Origin: Halocafeteria seosinensis
Taxonomy: Eukaryota > Sar > Bigyra > Bicosoecida
Direction of reading: 5' to 3'
DNA length: 64,000 nucleotides
Assembly: GCA_001687465.1 (NCBI GenBank)
Contig: LVLI01000098.1
Location: forward strand, 62,001-126,000
Shown here in pieces: positions 1 to 9,853 of this stretch. Position 1 is the stretch's first letter. Each line of letters opens with the position of its first letter. The translations under genes and the position numbers were made by a program. Under the pieces are notes generated by a model. That model was not told where the DNA came from. It saw nothing but the letters and a program-made list of their open reading frames with translations, and did no database searches.

Positions 1-547
1 TCCGTTCCTGCACTTGCCTCGGGTAGATACACATCATCGTGGCAGAAAATTTCCCATCCTCCCATTCAGCTGTTTTTACATACATTCTATTAGAAACAGA
101 ACATCGTTTGAAGCATGGAACGCCAACGTTCATATCAATTCTAGCGCTTAAAAACTACATCCCCCTCCCAAACACCCCTTCCGGACCAGCCCCGGTCCAG
201 GGGCGGGGAAAGGAAGTTCCTTGAAGGAACCTGCCGACGCACTGGACTGGTTGTACTCTTGTAGTTCACTCGGAAGTGTCTACGTGTGTTACACGGTGTG
301 TAGAACGATAGGAATGCTCATCGGAAGAAGCGGTATGTAAGGCGAGGGAAGCAAGTTCAAGTCTTTGTGTCTCTTGCCAAACTAGAGTACGTAACTCGTC
401 TGGCTGACCCTAACCCTATTCACAACTGTACCGCGTAGTTAAAGTATAGATAGATGGAAGGTGTGTACACCTCGTCCCAATGACGGTCCCATGTAGTTAA
501 CTTACATCGGGCATAAATTTTCACAACCATCTCCTTCACCCGGAATG
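1..547. other. Window edge without a recognisable gene
   Basis: Only short open stretches of unconvincing composition are present on either strand. A CCCTAACCCTA string at 408-418 resembles telomere repeat units but is a lone copy. I cannot assign any feature here; the 3' flank of the minus-strand gene ending at 548 must lie in it. Confidence 0.4.
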
Positions 548-1643
548 CTATGTGGGCGTGGCGTCCTGGGTTGTGCAAGTTGGTGTCCTTGCCTTTGCTG
601 GCGTCGTGCATCCTCCTGCTGATTCCGCTCCCCGAGAAGATTTCATTCCACAAGCACAACCCTGGAAACATGCGAATGGTTCAACAACTAGTAGTCCAAG
701 CAGAAGAGCCACAACGAAAAAGATGGGAAAGCCAATTATATCCCACAGAAACAGTGCAAGAAGAAACGGACTTAACAATATATCACCAGACCCCAGACAG
801 CCATGCAAATAGAGCACGCTTTACAGCAATCAGGAGTACCGCACTTTTTGCAAAGATCCAAGCCAAAAAATCTTTCCATTGCACCTGTTTCATGTTTTAT
901 AGAGAACCAACTGGAATCCTGCATTTGTGGAGACGAGGTGCTTTCAGTTTCTGTGGCTTACCGAAGGGTGTTAATCTGCTACTGTCTTCTAAAGGGTCAA
1001 AGTAATCATGCCCATCTTTATCAGGTCGACGTTTGCTAGTGATATTGGGAGCAGTTGAAAGTAGCGGTGCCATGTCGAGTCCTCCCCAGGACGAATACCA
1101 CTCGCTTTCTCCGATAGGTCCGTCTCGCTTCTCCCAGAGCCCTTCCGTAGGAGCATCTGCTGACGTTATAATGTCTTTGGAGCCCCACTCCACCCAACAA
1201 CTCGTCTCCCTGGAGCAAGCCATGCTGTTTAACACCCGTTGATATATTTCTACGTCCTCGGGCGTCCCACTGTTCTCGCACAGTGGGTTCTCGTCGGATT
1301 CCACAATGGAATCAACATCGGCACCAGCACCAGCAGCAGGTGAGTACTCGCAGGAGCCTTGGGATCATGTTGTAGCACAGCTTAGTCAAACAGGAAGGGT
1401 AGGACGCGTATATGTGCACCCTTATGCGGTACGTGTGGAAGCTAGATCGTTGAATGGCTCGGGTGGGCTCCGCAAATTGGCGTAAGTTGGTATAGTCCGC
1501 TGCATAAACCCCAGATCGAATGGTATGCCAAACAATGATGATGTTGCCTACCCAAGCAAGGACTTACGGAGGAATGCACAGCCCTCTAATTCCTCCACGA
1601 GCTCATGGCGGAAGGCCTTAGGGTGCACTTGCACCGATGACAT
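548..1643 (-). CDS. Hypothetical cysteine-rich protein, five-exon model
   Basis: I do not recognise the family. The model reads from an ATG at 1643 (MSSVQVHPKAF) through exons 1568-1643, 1420-1499, 962-1346, 787-884 and 548-661, giving about 250 residues. The first three introns are 68, 73 and 77 nt with GT-AG ends, matching intron size elsewhere in the window, and all phases join. The weakest points are the second acceptor (GCGAG) and the last intron (125 nt); without that intron the protein would stop near 771 after a C-terminal Cys. The central part is acidic with several Trp; the C-terminus has a dense Cys cluster (CKKCGTPDCCKACSICM). No confident signal peptide. Antisense open frames on the plus strand across the same interval have no consistent splice structure and were set aside. 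Confidence 0.45.
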
Positions 1644-2570
1644 CTTAGCTGTGCTGCTTATTCAAGTTAATACAAGAGACTGATGGGGGCCCCTTTACAC
1701 AATGTATGCGCAGAATTCTTCTCGTAATCCCGCCTCGCGAGGTGTCTACTGTCGCCACCATAGATGGGATTTGAGATGTTCAAGCACTCACCATCACAGA
1801 ACACTAACCTATGTCATCGGAAACTCCAGTGTAGAGTCCAATTTTGTTTCGTAGAAATGAAGCACCAATGATACTGGCGGATGGAAACGAAATTGAACAA
1901 TCCCTAAGATTTCCTTACTCAGTGGGTAAAGGATTCGGAATTTCGGGCCAGAGAGCTCGCTGAGTTAATTCAAACTTCACCGCCGATGAAGAAATACGCA
2001 TTTAAGTTCCATGACTTGCTATCTATTGTCAATTGAGAAACATAAATCGCGTTGCTAGTTTCTAGGATGTTTAGGAATACACCGGGAAAACAGCGTAACA
2101 GTACGGTCAGATGACCGAGAGTAACGCCAAGCTGCTGTAAGGATCAAGCTCGCGGAGGACATTCATTAAGATGTTTATCCACCCATTGGTCCCAGACTGA
2201 TGTATTGCGAGGAGAGCGGGGCGTTCCGAAGGAGCCACCAAGACACACGCTACAACTTCTAGGATTTCCTTAGTAGCAATCACGATCGTTCTTTCGGGAG
2301 TTCTCCACATTCAATAAACTGTGCACCTTAGTTGCTTCTAACAAACAAGTTGATGGGCGGTCTGTATACGGGTACTTCCTTCTTTCTTGATAATTGAACC
2401 ATCGTTGTTTACCCCGGGTCCCGGTTCCTGTGGAAGAGCCGGGATTGATGAGACCAGCAGAACTGCATCTCTCTTGCACACTGTACTAGTATGATGTAAA
2501 CATAGTATAAGATTGGTGAAAGCAGCCAATTTGTAGCTTGTTAGTTGTCGTAGCTGCAGATATCGGTCCC
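1644..2570. other. Unresolved interval between two minus-strand genes
   Basis: Contains a 67-codon minus-strand open frame (2107-2310) with helical, protein-like composition, and a 37-codon plus-strand stretch (1923-2036) preceded by a good acceptor. The two cannot be combined into one gene model, and neither resembles a family I know. One of them may be an exon of a further small gene; I make no firm call. Confidence 0.25.
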
Positions 2571-3147
2571 TCAGGAGCCACGACCGCGTCGACTTGGATT
2601 GAGCGGTCTTCTCATGCGATTTCTTTCCTGCAGCGGTGAATCTCATCTCCTTCCATTCCAAATATTCAATGTAGACGAAGGAAAATTACTTACATATTGG
2701 GAAAGTGCTTGTAATATATTCAAGCTATCTGGGAATTCGACGAGTCGAATTTTTCTCCCCCGGATGTAGATATTGTCCATCCACGTCGACTTCCCCTGTT
2801 GGTTCCACCACAAAGTAATGTACGAGAGACAAAAGTGACCCCGAGTGCTGTCATAGCACTATCAATTCATGATGAATTCCTACCTCTTTTGTGGTCAAAG
2901 TTGCATCACTCAAGCTTAAACTGCATCCATTACATCGCTACTTAAGTAACTCTTTCACTTTTTACCCGTCATTCAACAATTAAGAGCGACCGACTTACTC
3001 CATCTTGGGACTACTCACGCGTAATTGCCCTCGTATGGAGTGATCTGTCTTCAATTCCACCCGGATATAGGACTCTTTGGCCGCCACGGCCATCAACACC
3101 CGATTCAACGATAGTGCATTATTTCCCTTCTGTTTCGAATCCGACAT
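2571..3147 (-). CDS. Sm-domain protein, SmD1/LSm10-like
   Basis: Sm proteins form heteroheptameric rings around U-rich sites of snRNAs. Exons 2999-3147, 2884-2920, 2694-2795 and 2571-2627 join in phase across introns of 78, 88 and 66 nt to give 114 residues, the usual size of SmD1 or LSm10. The Sm1 half shows the VELK strand and an RGQL segment; the Sm2 half shows IRGRKIRLVEFPDSL, close to the SmD1 pattern IRGxxIRxxxxPDSL. The tail is Arg-rich and ends RRGRGS, a reduced version of the RG tail of SmD1. The normally conserved D..MN of Sm1 is replaced by S..MD, so it may be a diverged D1 or an LSm10-type paralog. I chose the ATG at 3147; the frame stays open upstream to 3375. It lies 220 bp head to head with NDC1. 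Confidence 0.8.
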
Positions 3148-3367
3148 TTTCCATTTCGAATCTTCCATAATATGCTTCCCACCACTCAAAATCGGGCTGT
3201 CTACATCGTATATGCGATGGAATCCAGGGTGAATAAAGACCCGCCAATCTTTCCTTTCAGATGTCGGTAACATGTTAATCTTTTCGTTTACTTGTTTGAA
3301 AGTTCTCAAAGCAGCAGCAGCGTATACGCCGGTATTGTGTCTCTGTAGGGTCGATATTTCCACCATC

Positions 3368-6300
3368 ATGTACAATCGAAGGAAGCGTCTGTATTATCTG
3401 GATGGTCCAGGAGGTGTGCGAAAGCCTTCTGAGACCCCAGTACGGGAGACTAGCGGGAGCACTCAGGTCCCTCAGACTCCAGACAATTCAGGAAATGGCC
3501 ATTTACAAGGCCCAGTTGGCACCCCTAGGGAAGCCGACACTGCACAGGGAGATAAAAGAGACGCATCTACGAGACACGTCAGTCAGCAGAAACAGATATG
3601 GCCGGAAATTACGTCAGTCGTGCCGGCAAGGTGGCACGCTTCGCAACAGTTCTTTCGAGTGGTCAGCACAATCTTTGGGAGGCGATATTTGACTGCCCAA
3701 GTCATTATTTACGTGTTTACCTTGCTGATAGTCCTTCTTGGCTCATCGAATTGTTATGAGCCAATGGCCGCTGCATGGCGCATCGCACGGAGAATTGGGC
3801 GTGTGATCATGTATCTGGCGCCACTTCCTGAATTCCTGACATTTGCACCGATTCCCGATGAACAACCATCTGGCAACCTTCAAGGGGTGAACATTGATTT
3901 TTCAAATGTCTCAAGCAATGGGTCACACTCTGGGAATCAATCGATGCCCATGATCTTTGAGGAAAACTCATGGAAATCCCAAGCGCTGCAGTATCTTAGT
4001 TTGGCGGTTGTGGTGGGGATTTTCGTGGCAGTGAAGGCAGCAAGTAGACTACGCGTGTATTCTATCGTGAATGAAAACTGCTACGGGCCTCTTGTGAGCT
4101 TTTTACATGTTGTCAGCTCACCACGGAAAATGTCTATAGTCGTGTTCGATGCTTTGTTCGGACTCTTCTTGGTGTCAAGAGTTTATTCCATGTCCACTAT
4201 GCAGACTGCTCATTTGTTTTGGGAATGCAATCCAACAAACGTAAGCTGGGAATCTTTGAGTTATTTTGGGTCTTTTGATCAAGCAAATGCAAACTCAACG
4301 AGGAGTATGCATTCAGTGGACGATTCTTCGACGGGTTCCGGGACCGTCCAATCGTACGTCTCAACGGCGGTAGCTGAGTCTCTAAAGTTTGTAGCCGGGG
4401 GTACCATGCAAGATCTGTCGATCGACTTCTCAACTAAGAGGCAAATCATCTGCATTAACGAACGTGTCGTGCTGGCATATTCGTACTCGATATTCGTGTC
4501 CGCCCTGTTGGCTGTTGCATTCTTTTGCTCATACCGGGAGTATCTTAGCACATGGAGAGAACAACTATTCAACTATATATTCCCTGATAGCCGAGTTCAA
4601 AGTAGAATGCACTCAGTATTGGAGGAGCAAGCTAGTGCGGAAGACGTTGAACTTCGTCATTTATACGAGACTGACAACCAGGACATAGATACGAAGGAGC
4701 TCACGCCTGTACCCACTCCACGTCTGGGGATACCATATGTGTACGCCCCCTGTATAGGTTGGTGTCGGGCAAATTCTCTCTGGAACAATGTGGCACCTAT
4801 ATCAGCGGCAGCGCTAGAGAGATCTCTGTCTATGCTCTACGTCATCCTTCTGGGTGCTGTCTTCTGCCCGCTGTTGGCAAACGTGCTTATCGGGTTGCTT
4901 GCTTTTGTCCTCCCCTCTGTTTACCAGTTCGCACGGATTCATTGGCCTCCTTATACATTTATGCAGTGGATGTATTTTAGTCTTTTTTACTGGTATGATT
5001 TCCTTTTCGTGAGCACGTGCATTGGAACTATTTATATTGTTTCTGAAGCTTGCTCGCACCTTGTCCTACCGCGGAGCTTTAGCGCTGTGGATTTGATCCT
5101 GGGAAAGGACCCGTTTGTCACTTTGAGTGGGGTGAATTTGTCTGGAAAAGTAGATAGTGGTGCTTCCACAGGAGCCGTAACAGGAACTGAATCAGTCGAT
5201 TTGGAGGCGGAGGAAAATTCACTCGAAAACCCGTTTGCGAGCTTCTTCAACCCTAACAACATTGACTACAGTTTTGTTAACGAAGATTCGTCGCTGAAGA
5301 GACGACTTCAGCAAACGTACTTACATTGCTTATACGGGCTAGATTCTTTAGGACTGAAATATGGCCAAGTGGATGTGTACTCCCTTAGATTTCCTGGTAT
5401 AACTGCTGCACCAGAGGGCACACTTTCTCAGTTTATGGTACATTGGGCGGCAAACAGTCGAGGTATTGCATTGTTTAAAGCGGGAATTTCAGATGGAGCA
5501 GAACTTCTGGCTGGACCTATATCTGGGGGGCATAGGTCCGGTCCCTCCACGGTCGGTGGAGTCTATGACAGTGCGCGCGGCACTGAATCCAATTACGGTT
5601 GTAGGAGAAATATTGAACGGATTTATTCTAATGTTTCCAAATCATGGTGTATGGGTGAATACGGTACCCTCTCTGAAATGCATGGCACGAAGGGCGCCAC
5701 GATGGCTCTGAGTACCCTGAAATTGTGGCAATCAAGAATGGCCGATGCTGAAGTGGCGCTCTACTCTTCCCTGGCGGAGCCGTTCCCCGGTAGCACTGGA
5801 AGTACTTCGGGTTCGCTAGTCCTGTCAAGACTACTGTTAACGTTGTGGAATACATCCTCAGATTCCTCGATGTCAACGCCTCATCATCTTTGGCGGGACT
5901 TAGGTCGAACGGCTGCTCTACAAGATGCAGCTTTTGGATTCGTGTATTCTGCCAAGGATCGAAGAGAAATTTGGGGAGATGCGACAGGAAACCGTTGGAG
6001 AGCTCTTATATGGTCTTTGACTGGTATTATTGACGCTACTAGTATTGTCCTAGCCAACGCGGGGTACACTCATAGTCTTCCCCCAGCTGCGAAAGTGATG
6101 CGATCCGAGCAGATTCGTGGAGTTCCTCGCTTTATTCCACTGGAGGCACGGCGTATTGTAGCAGACATACAAGCTTATGATCCAGTTTCGGATTCGGCAC
6201 GAAGGCTCCCTGGAGGATTTACCAGCGCCGAAACACGCGCCTCCTACAAAGAACGTCAAGAGCGTGAAGGGTCAATTGTTGAAGAGCATTCCTCAGTCGC

Positions 6301-7669
6301 GAAATGGCTATATGCGTGTGGTTGTCTTCGTCGTCAACCTCTGAAAGTATCTGAAAGGCGTCGTGAGGCACCTGTAGCCAAATTTTTGCGGGTTATTGGA
6401 TGCGGTACGTTGCTACGATGGTTTCAGGGCGCTGGATTCCTGCTACCAGAAGGTTCGCCTAATGCTGATCCTCTTCTTGTGAGGTGTTTACAGCGCTGTG
6501 GTTGTATCAGAGAGCGAAACAAGCATTCTGCACAGCTTGACATTTTCAGCGGCCATAGCGGAAATGTCAATCCAAGCTCATCTGTAAACATGGCGGACAG
6601 GCAGCGATTGGAGCGGACGGCTAACCGTCCTTCCCGATACCAAGAGTTTCGGGGTGCTGTTCGGTATGAACAGCGAGGTCACTTGGTCCACCCTGGAAAC
6701 GAGGCCATTATCTCGATTATTAACCCCTCGCGAACAGGCGTTATTCCTTGGATGCTTCGGAATACCTTGCGATCTGTGTCCCAAAAAGCAGATATGCTAT
6801 TATGGGACTCACACAATGTCAAGAACTCTTGCAAGTGTATAACGTCGTTGCTATTGAGTAGCTTAGGAGAGGACACGCATGGACTTGCACGTCCCTCTAT
6901 CGGAATGTGTCTTTGCAGCTTACTTACTCTTCATGACAGCCTTATTGTGTACGCTAACGGCTCCATTGAGGATGTCAATTCGGAGATTCCGAGCGATGTT
7001 TTCGATAGCCGACGGGACGAATACTCGCAGATTGTTGAGGCCGATCGTTGGCTGTTCGTCCACGATGAACTGGTGTCTTGTCTACAAGAAGTTCGGGCAT
7101 GCTTGGTTGTATTACTCTCCGAGTATTATGTCCACTTGAAAGAAGAGTCTTCCCGTATCCTCAAGCAAGACGAACTAGATGATATGAAAGCAGCAGCGGA
7201 TAAGGTGGTGAAGGTGCTCTGTGAGCGACACATTGGAGGTAGGAAGTCTAACGCAGGCATGATGAGCAGCCGTGTCAAGGCTGATATTCACCCAATCAGG
7301 ACTTCATCCGTGGTCCCTTTGCCGATTCACCATGAAGACAGTTTACAGCGAATATGGGAGGATATATATGAGGGCAACCAATGGGGAGCCTTCTTGTCTC
7401 TCATGAAACGTGAAAGCAGAGATTTCAAACCACCCGCCAGTTACGGAGACTGGGATGATGATGCAATGCGAGACGACAGTTCAACCAGCGTTCCATTGGT
7501 AGAACAACTGGCTACGGATCTGCCGTTTCCCGCCTTAATGAGAGCAATATCCTCATGTGAACCGTACGCGCGGCTGTTTTTGGGAGGAACAAGGGTTAAC
7601 AACGCTGTGTACAAGCTATGGGACTGGAAACGCCGTTATAAACGAGCCATGAGGTTGTCTGGACGATAG
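3368..7669 (+). CDS. NDC1: Nucleoporin NDC1-like integral membrane protein
   Basis: NDC1 anchors nuclear pore complexes in the nuclear envelope, and in fungi also spindle pole bodies. This uninterrupted 1433-residue frame has about six membrane segments in its first 565 residues (near 108-130, 209-225, 254-274, 371-388, 487-518 and 545-562), followed by a large soluble half, which is the NDC1 layout. The soluble part carries NDC1-like helical signatures: a RREIWGDATGNRWRAL stretch near 866-881 and an SLGEDTHGLARPS stretch near 1163, matching the family's 'RRxxxF/W...NW' and 'EDxxGxxxxxL' positions. It is about twice the length of animal or yeast NDC1, the excess being disordered linkers. I chose the ATG at 3368 (MYNRRKRLYYLDG) over an upstream in-frame ATG at 3272, which would add 32 residues and approach the divergent Sm-like gene. 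Assignment rests on layout and short motifs. Confidence 0.65.
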   Translation: MYNRRKRLYYLDGPGGVRKPSETPVRETSGSTQVPQTPDNSGNGHLQGPVGTPREADTAQGDKRDASTRHVSQQKQIWPEITSVVPARWHASQQFFRVVSTIFGRRYLTAQVIIYVFTLLIVLLGSSNCYEPMAAAWRIARRIGRVIMYLAPLPEFLTFAPIPDEQPSGNLQGVNIDFSNVSSNGSHSGNQSMPMIFEENSWKSQALQYLSLAVVVGIFVAVKAASRLRVYSIVNENCYGPLVSFLHVVSSPRKMSIVVFDALFGLFLVSRVYSMSTMQTAHLFWECNPTNVSWESLSYFGSFDQANANSTRSMHSVDDSSTGSGTVQSYVSTAVAESLKFVAGGTMQDLSIDFSTKRQIICINERVVLAYSYSIFVSALLAVAFFCSYREYLSTWREQLFNYIFPDSRVQSRMHSVLEEQASAEDVELRHLYETDNQDIDTKELTPVPTPRLGIPYVYAPCIGWCRANSLWNNVAPISAAALERSLSMLYVILLGAVFCPLLANVLIGLLAFVLPSVYQFARIHWPPYTFMQWMYFSLFYWYDFLFVSTCIGTIYIVSEACSHLVLPRSFSAVDLILGKDPFVTLSGVNLSGKVDSGASTGAVTGTESVDLEAEENSLENPFASFFNPNNIDYSFVNEDSSLKRRLQQTYLHCLYGLDSLGLKYGQVDVYSLRFPGITAAPEGTLSQFMVHWAANSRGIALFKAGISDGAELLAGPISGGHRSGPSTVGGVYDSARGTESNYGCRRNIERIYSNVSKSWCMGEYGTLSEMHGTKGATMALSTLKLWQSRMADAEVALYSSLAEPFPGSTGSTSGSLVLSRLLLTLWNTSSDSSMSTPHHLWRDLGRTAALQDAAFGFVYSAKDRREIWGDATGNRWRALIWSLTGIIDATSIVLANAGYTHSLPPAAKVMRSEQIRGVPRFIPLEARRIVADIQAYDPVSDSARRLPGGFTSAETRASYKERQEREGSIVEEHSSVAKWLYACGCLRRQPLKVSERRREAPVAKFLRVIGCGTLLRWFQGAGFLLPEGSPNADPLLVRCLQRCGCIRERNKHSAQLDIFSGHSGNVNPSSSVNMADRQRLERTANRPSRYQEFRGAVRYEQRGHLVHPGNEAIISIINPSRTGVIPWMLRNTLRSVSQKADMLLWDSHNVKNSCKCITSLLLSSLGEDTHGLARPSIGMCLCSLLTLHDSLIVYANGSIEDVNSEIPSDVFDSRRDEYSQIVEADRWLFVHDELVSCLQEVRACLVVLLSEYYVHLKEESSRILKQDELDDMKAAADKVVKVLCERHIGGRKSNAGMMSSRVKADIHPIRTSSVVPLPIHHEDSLQRIWEDIYEGNQWGAFLSLMKRESRDFKPPASYGDWDDDAMRDDSSTSVPLVEQLATDLPFPALMRAISSCEPYARLFLGGTRVNNAVYKLWDWKRRYKRAMRLSGR

Positions 7670-8165
7670 CCCTGCCACAGAATGCTCTGAATTTATCCAA
7701 TTCAGATACAGTAAAATTATGTACAGTGTTGAACACAATGTACGTGTCCACATCCTGTTGGCATTGCGTGCTTGTACCCAGTTTGTAGTAACGTATTACC
7801 ATGCCTTCCCTTGGTTTCGATCCTTATCAGTTCCGTCGATAGCAAATACCTAGAAATCCGACCGAAAGAACAGTCTTTCCTATGTCTCCAAAGCTGGGTT
7901 CCCTCTGCTGAGTTGACCGTTAGGGCTTGAGCGACCAAGTCTTGCGACCCAAGGGGAGCGCTGTCTTTTTCCATGCACAACCAGTAACACAAGGTAAATT
8001 TTTGCGTGTTTTGAAATTGTCTGACGTGGACCATCTGATCCAAGCGTTCGGTTGAGTAGATGATCGAGGGGAAAGGGCAGAACTAGCATCAGGTTCAATA
8101 GCGCGCGTCAATCCGGGTTGCGACTTCCCCCGTCGTTTATTCACTATCGAGCTAACTCTGGTAAA
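7670..8165. other. Intergenic
   Basis: No open frame with coding character, RNA gene or repeat is evident. It must hold the 3' end of NDC1 and the promoter of the coiled-coil gene, both on the plus strand. Confidence 0.4.
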
Positions 8166-9822
8166 ATGTCAACCAGGGCGAGGAGTATGCTCGACGACAT
8201 TAATGCATCCCTTCCCGATACGTCCGGTAGCATGTACCCGGGAAAATCTGGCGCTGGAGCTCAAGCGCCAGCGACTTCCACGTCCACTCGGCGTCATCAA
8301 CCTTATTCGTGGGAAGAAAATCGTCCTTCCGAGAGTTCATCATTGGGATTTAATGAACTTTGGTATCAAAACCGAAGTCCGACGCGGCCGCAAAGTGCCG
8401 GCCTCGGAGAGCAACCAGCTGCTGGAATTTCCCACGGAGCGGGGCCTTCCGGCTTCCAGCCGTACCCCCCGCCGACTTCCTCGTATGACTATGCACCTCA
8501 ACAGGGGCGGTTACCGGCTCCCTTTCACGGGGATGAAAGCCCCGCAGCCATGACCAATTCGCCGTCAAGAATTCAGTCGTCCTCATTCAAAGGGTACGGA
8601 CAGTCAGATTTCGGTGCTGGATTCCAGCAACCACCTCCACAACAACCGACCGATCAGTCTCGTCGCCATGTGCCAGTGTCTGATCGGGGTACGTCCACTC
8701 GTCGACATTCAGCATCTTTTGAACAACAGCAATTGATGGATCCTCACCAGTCAACGAATCAAATAGCATCAAGTGCTTTGGACAACCTCACCGGCGAGCT
8801 GGATACCCTGAGGCAACATTGGAGAGAAGATGGCACCAAAGTCCGACAAAAGATGATAAACTTTCATCGAGGGAAGGTCCAGGCCGAAGAGAGACTAGCA
8901 GAAGTACAAACCACACTTGAACGTAAAGAAAGAGAATGGGAACATGAGAAGGCATCTTACCAGAAGGAGGTACGTCTCAGCGCAAAAATAAAAAATAAAA
9001 ATTGGTAACTGAGTATGCTAACACTACATGTCAAACATTTTCATGTACAGATCGACCGACTCAAGTCCACTGTAAGACACCTGGTGCATGAAAATGACCA
9101 TGCGCGAGAGGAAAGATACACCGAGGTAAGACTGGATGAGAAGCACCTGCGGAATTGTATTTACCAGTCCACAGCTCTGTACTTCGTCGGGTATGCAGAC
9201 TGGCAGTGTGCAGTCTAAGTTGTCGTCAGCCCTAAAGCGAGTAGCTGCACTAGAAAACGAACTGGCAGACGAGCGTGCCCGGAGGATTAATGCCGATGGT
9301 GCAACTGAGCAATATACGAATAACCTTGAGGCGGCAGAGAAAAAGAACGAGGATCTGGAAAATCAAGTAGGTGCTCCGCGACTAGCAATTATCTTTAATT
9401 TTGTTGAGTTTCCAACACAAAATTATAACCCTTATGTTCAACAGCTTCGACAAATGGAGGAAAAGACTGAACGTGAACGAAAGTCCCTCTTGGACCAAAT
9501 GCATCAAGCCCAGCAGCGACATAAGCGCGAAGTTCAGTCGCTCCAAGAAGAAGTTGTAGAACTGACGAATTCACTCAAGAGCACGCGATCAGAAGCTTCC
9601 GAGAGACGTAACAACTATGAGCAGACTATTTATCAATTACGCACTGAAGTCCAAGATCTTCAAAATCAACTAGAAAGTAAAAATAATGAGCTAGAACGGT
9701 TAAAGACCGAGTATACCAAAGCTTCTACACGGGCGGAGACCCTAGAGCGGTCCCTGCAGAATACTGACTCCGAATTTGCAGCTGTCGCGGAAGCAGTCCA
9801 GAACATGTGCTACTCAGGATAA
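8166..9822 (+). CDS. Coiled-coil protein with disordered N-terminus
   Basis: Exons 8166-8969, 9051-9125, 9214-9366 and 9445-9822 join in phase (introns 81, 88 and 78 nt) to encode about 469 residues. Residues 1-200 are Pro, Gln, Ser and Gly rich and probably disordered; from about residue 205 to near the end the sequence is an almost unbroken coiled coil of Glu, Lys, Arg and Gln heptads. No catalytic or named domain is visible, so a structural or scaffold role (cytoskeletal, centrosomal or vesicle tether) is only inference from architecture. The frame remains open upstream of the ATG at 8166 but has no earlier ATG. The gene converges tail to tail with the minus-strand gene ending at 9854, leaving 31 bp between stop codons. 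Confidence 0.7.
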
Positions 9823-9853
9823 TGCAAATGAACGTTTTGTGATCGGACATGAA

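Noticed and set aside
408-418. CCCTAACCCTA telomere-like string
   Set aside because: A lone copy of less than two units; not a telomere or interstitial array.
550-1005. Plus-strand 151-codon frame with a hydrophobic start
   Set aside because: Antisense to the minus-strand exon model, which has consistent phases and intron sizes; the plus frame has low-complexity shadow composition.
1306-1482. Plus-strand 58-codon frame ending at a GTAAGT donor (MESTSAPAPAAG start)
   Set aside because: Downstream exon choices required a 33-nt intron or gave stops, and the minus strand of the same DNA reads as exons of a better model.
1923-2036. Plus-strand stretch WVKDSEFRARELAELIQ after a good acceptor
   Set aside because: Protein-like but no compatible upstream or downstream exon could be found; left as unresolved.
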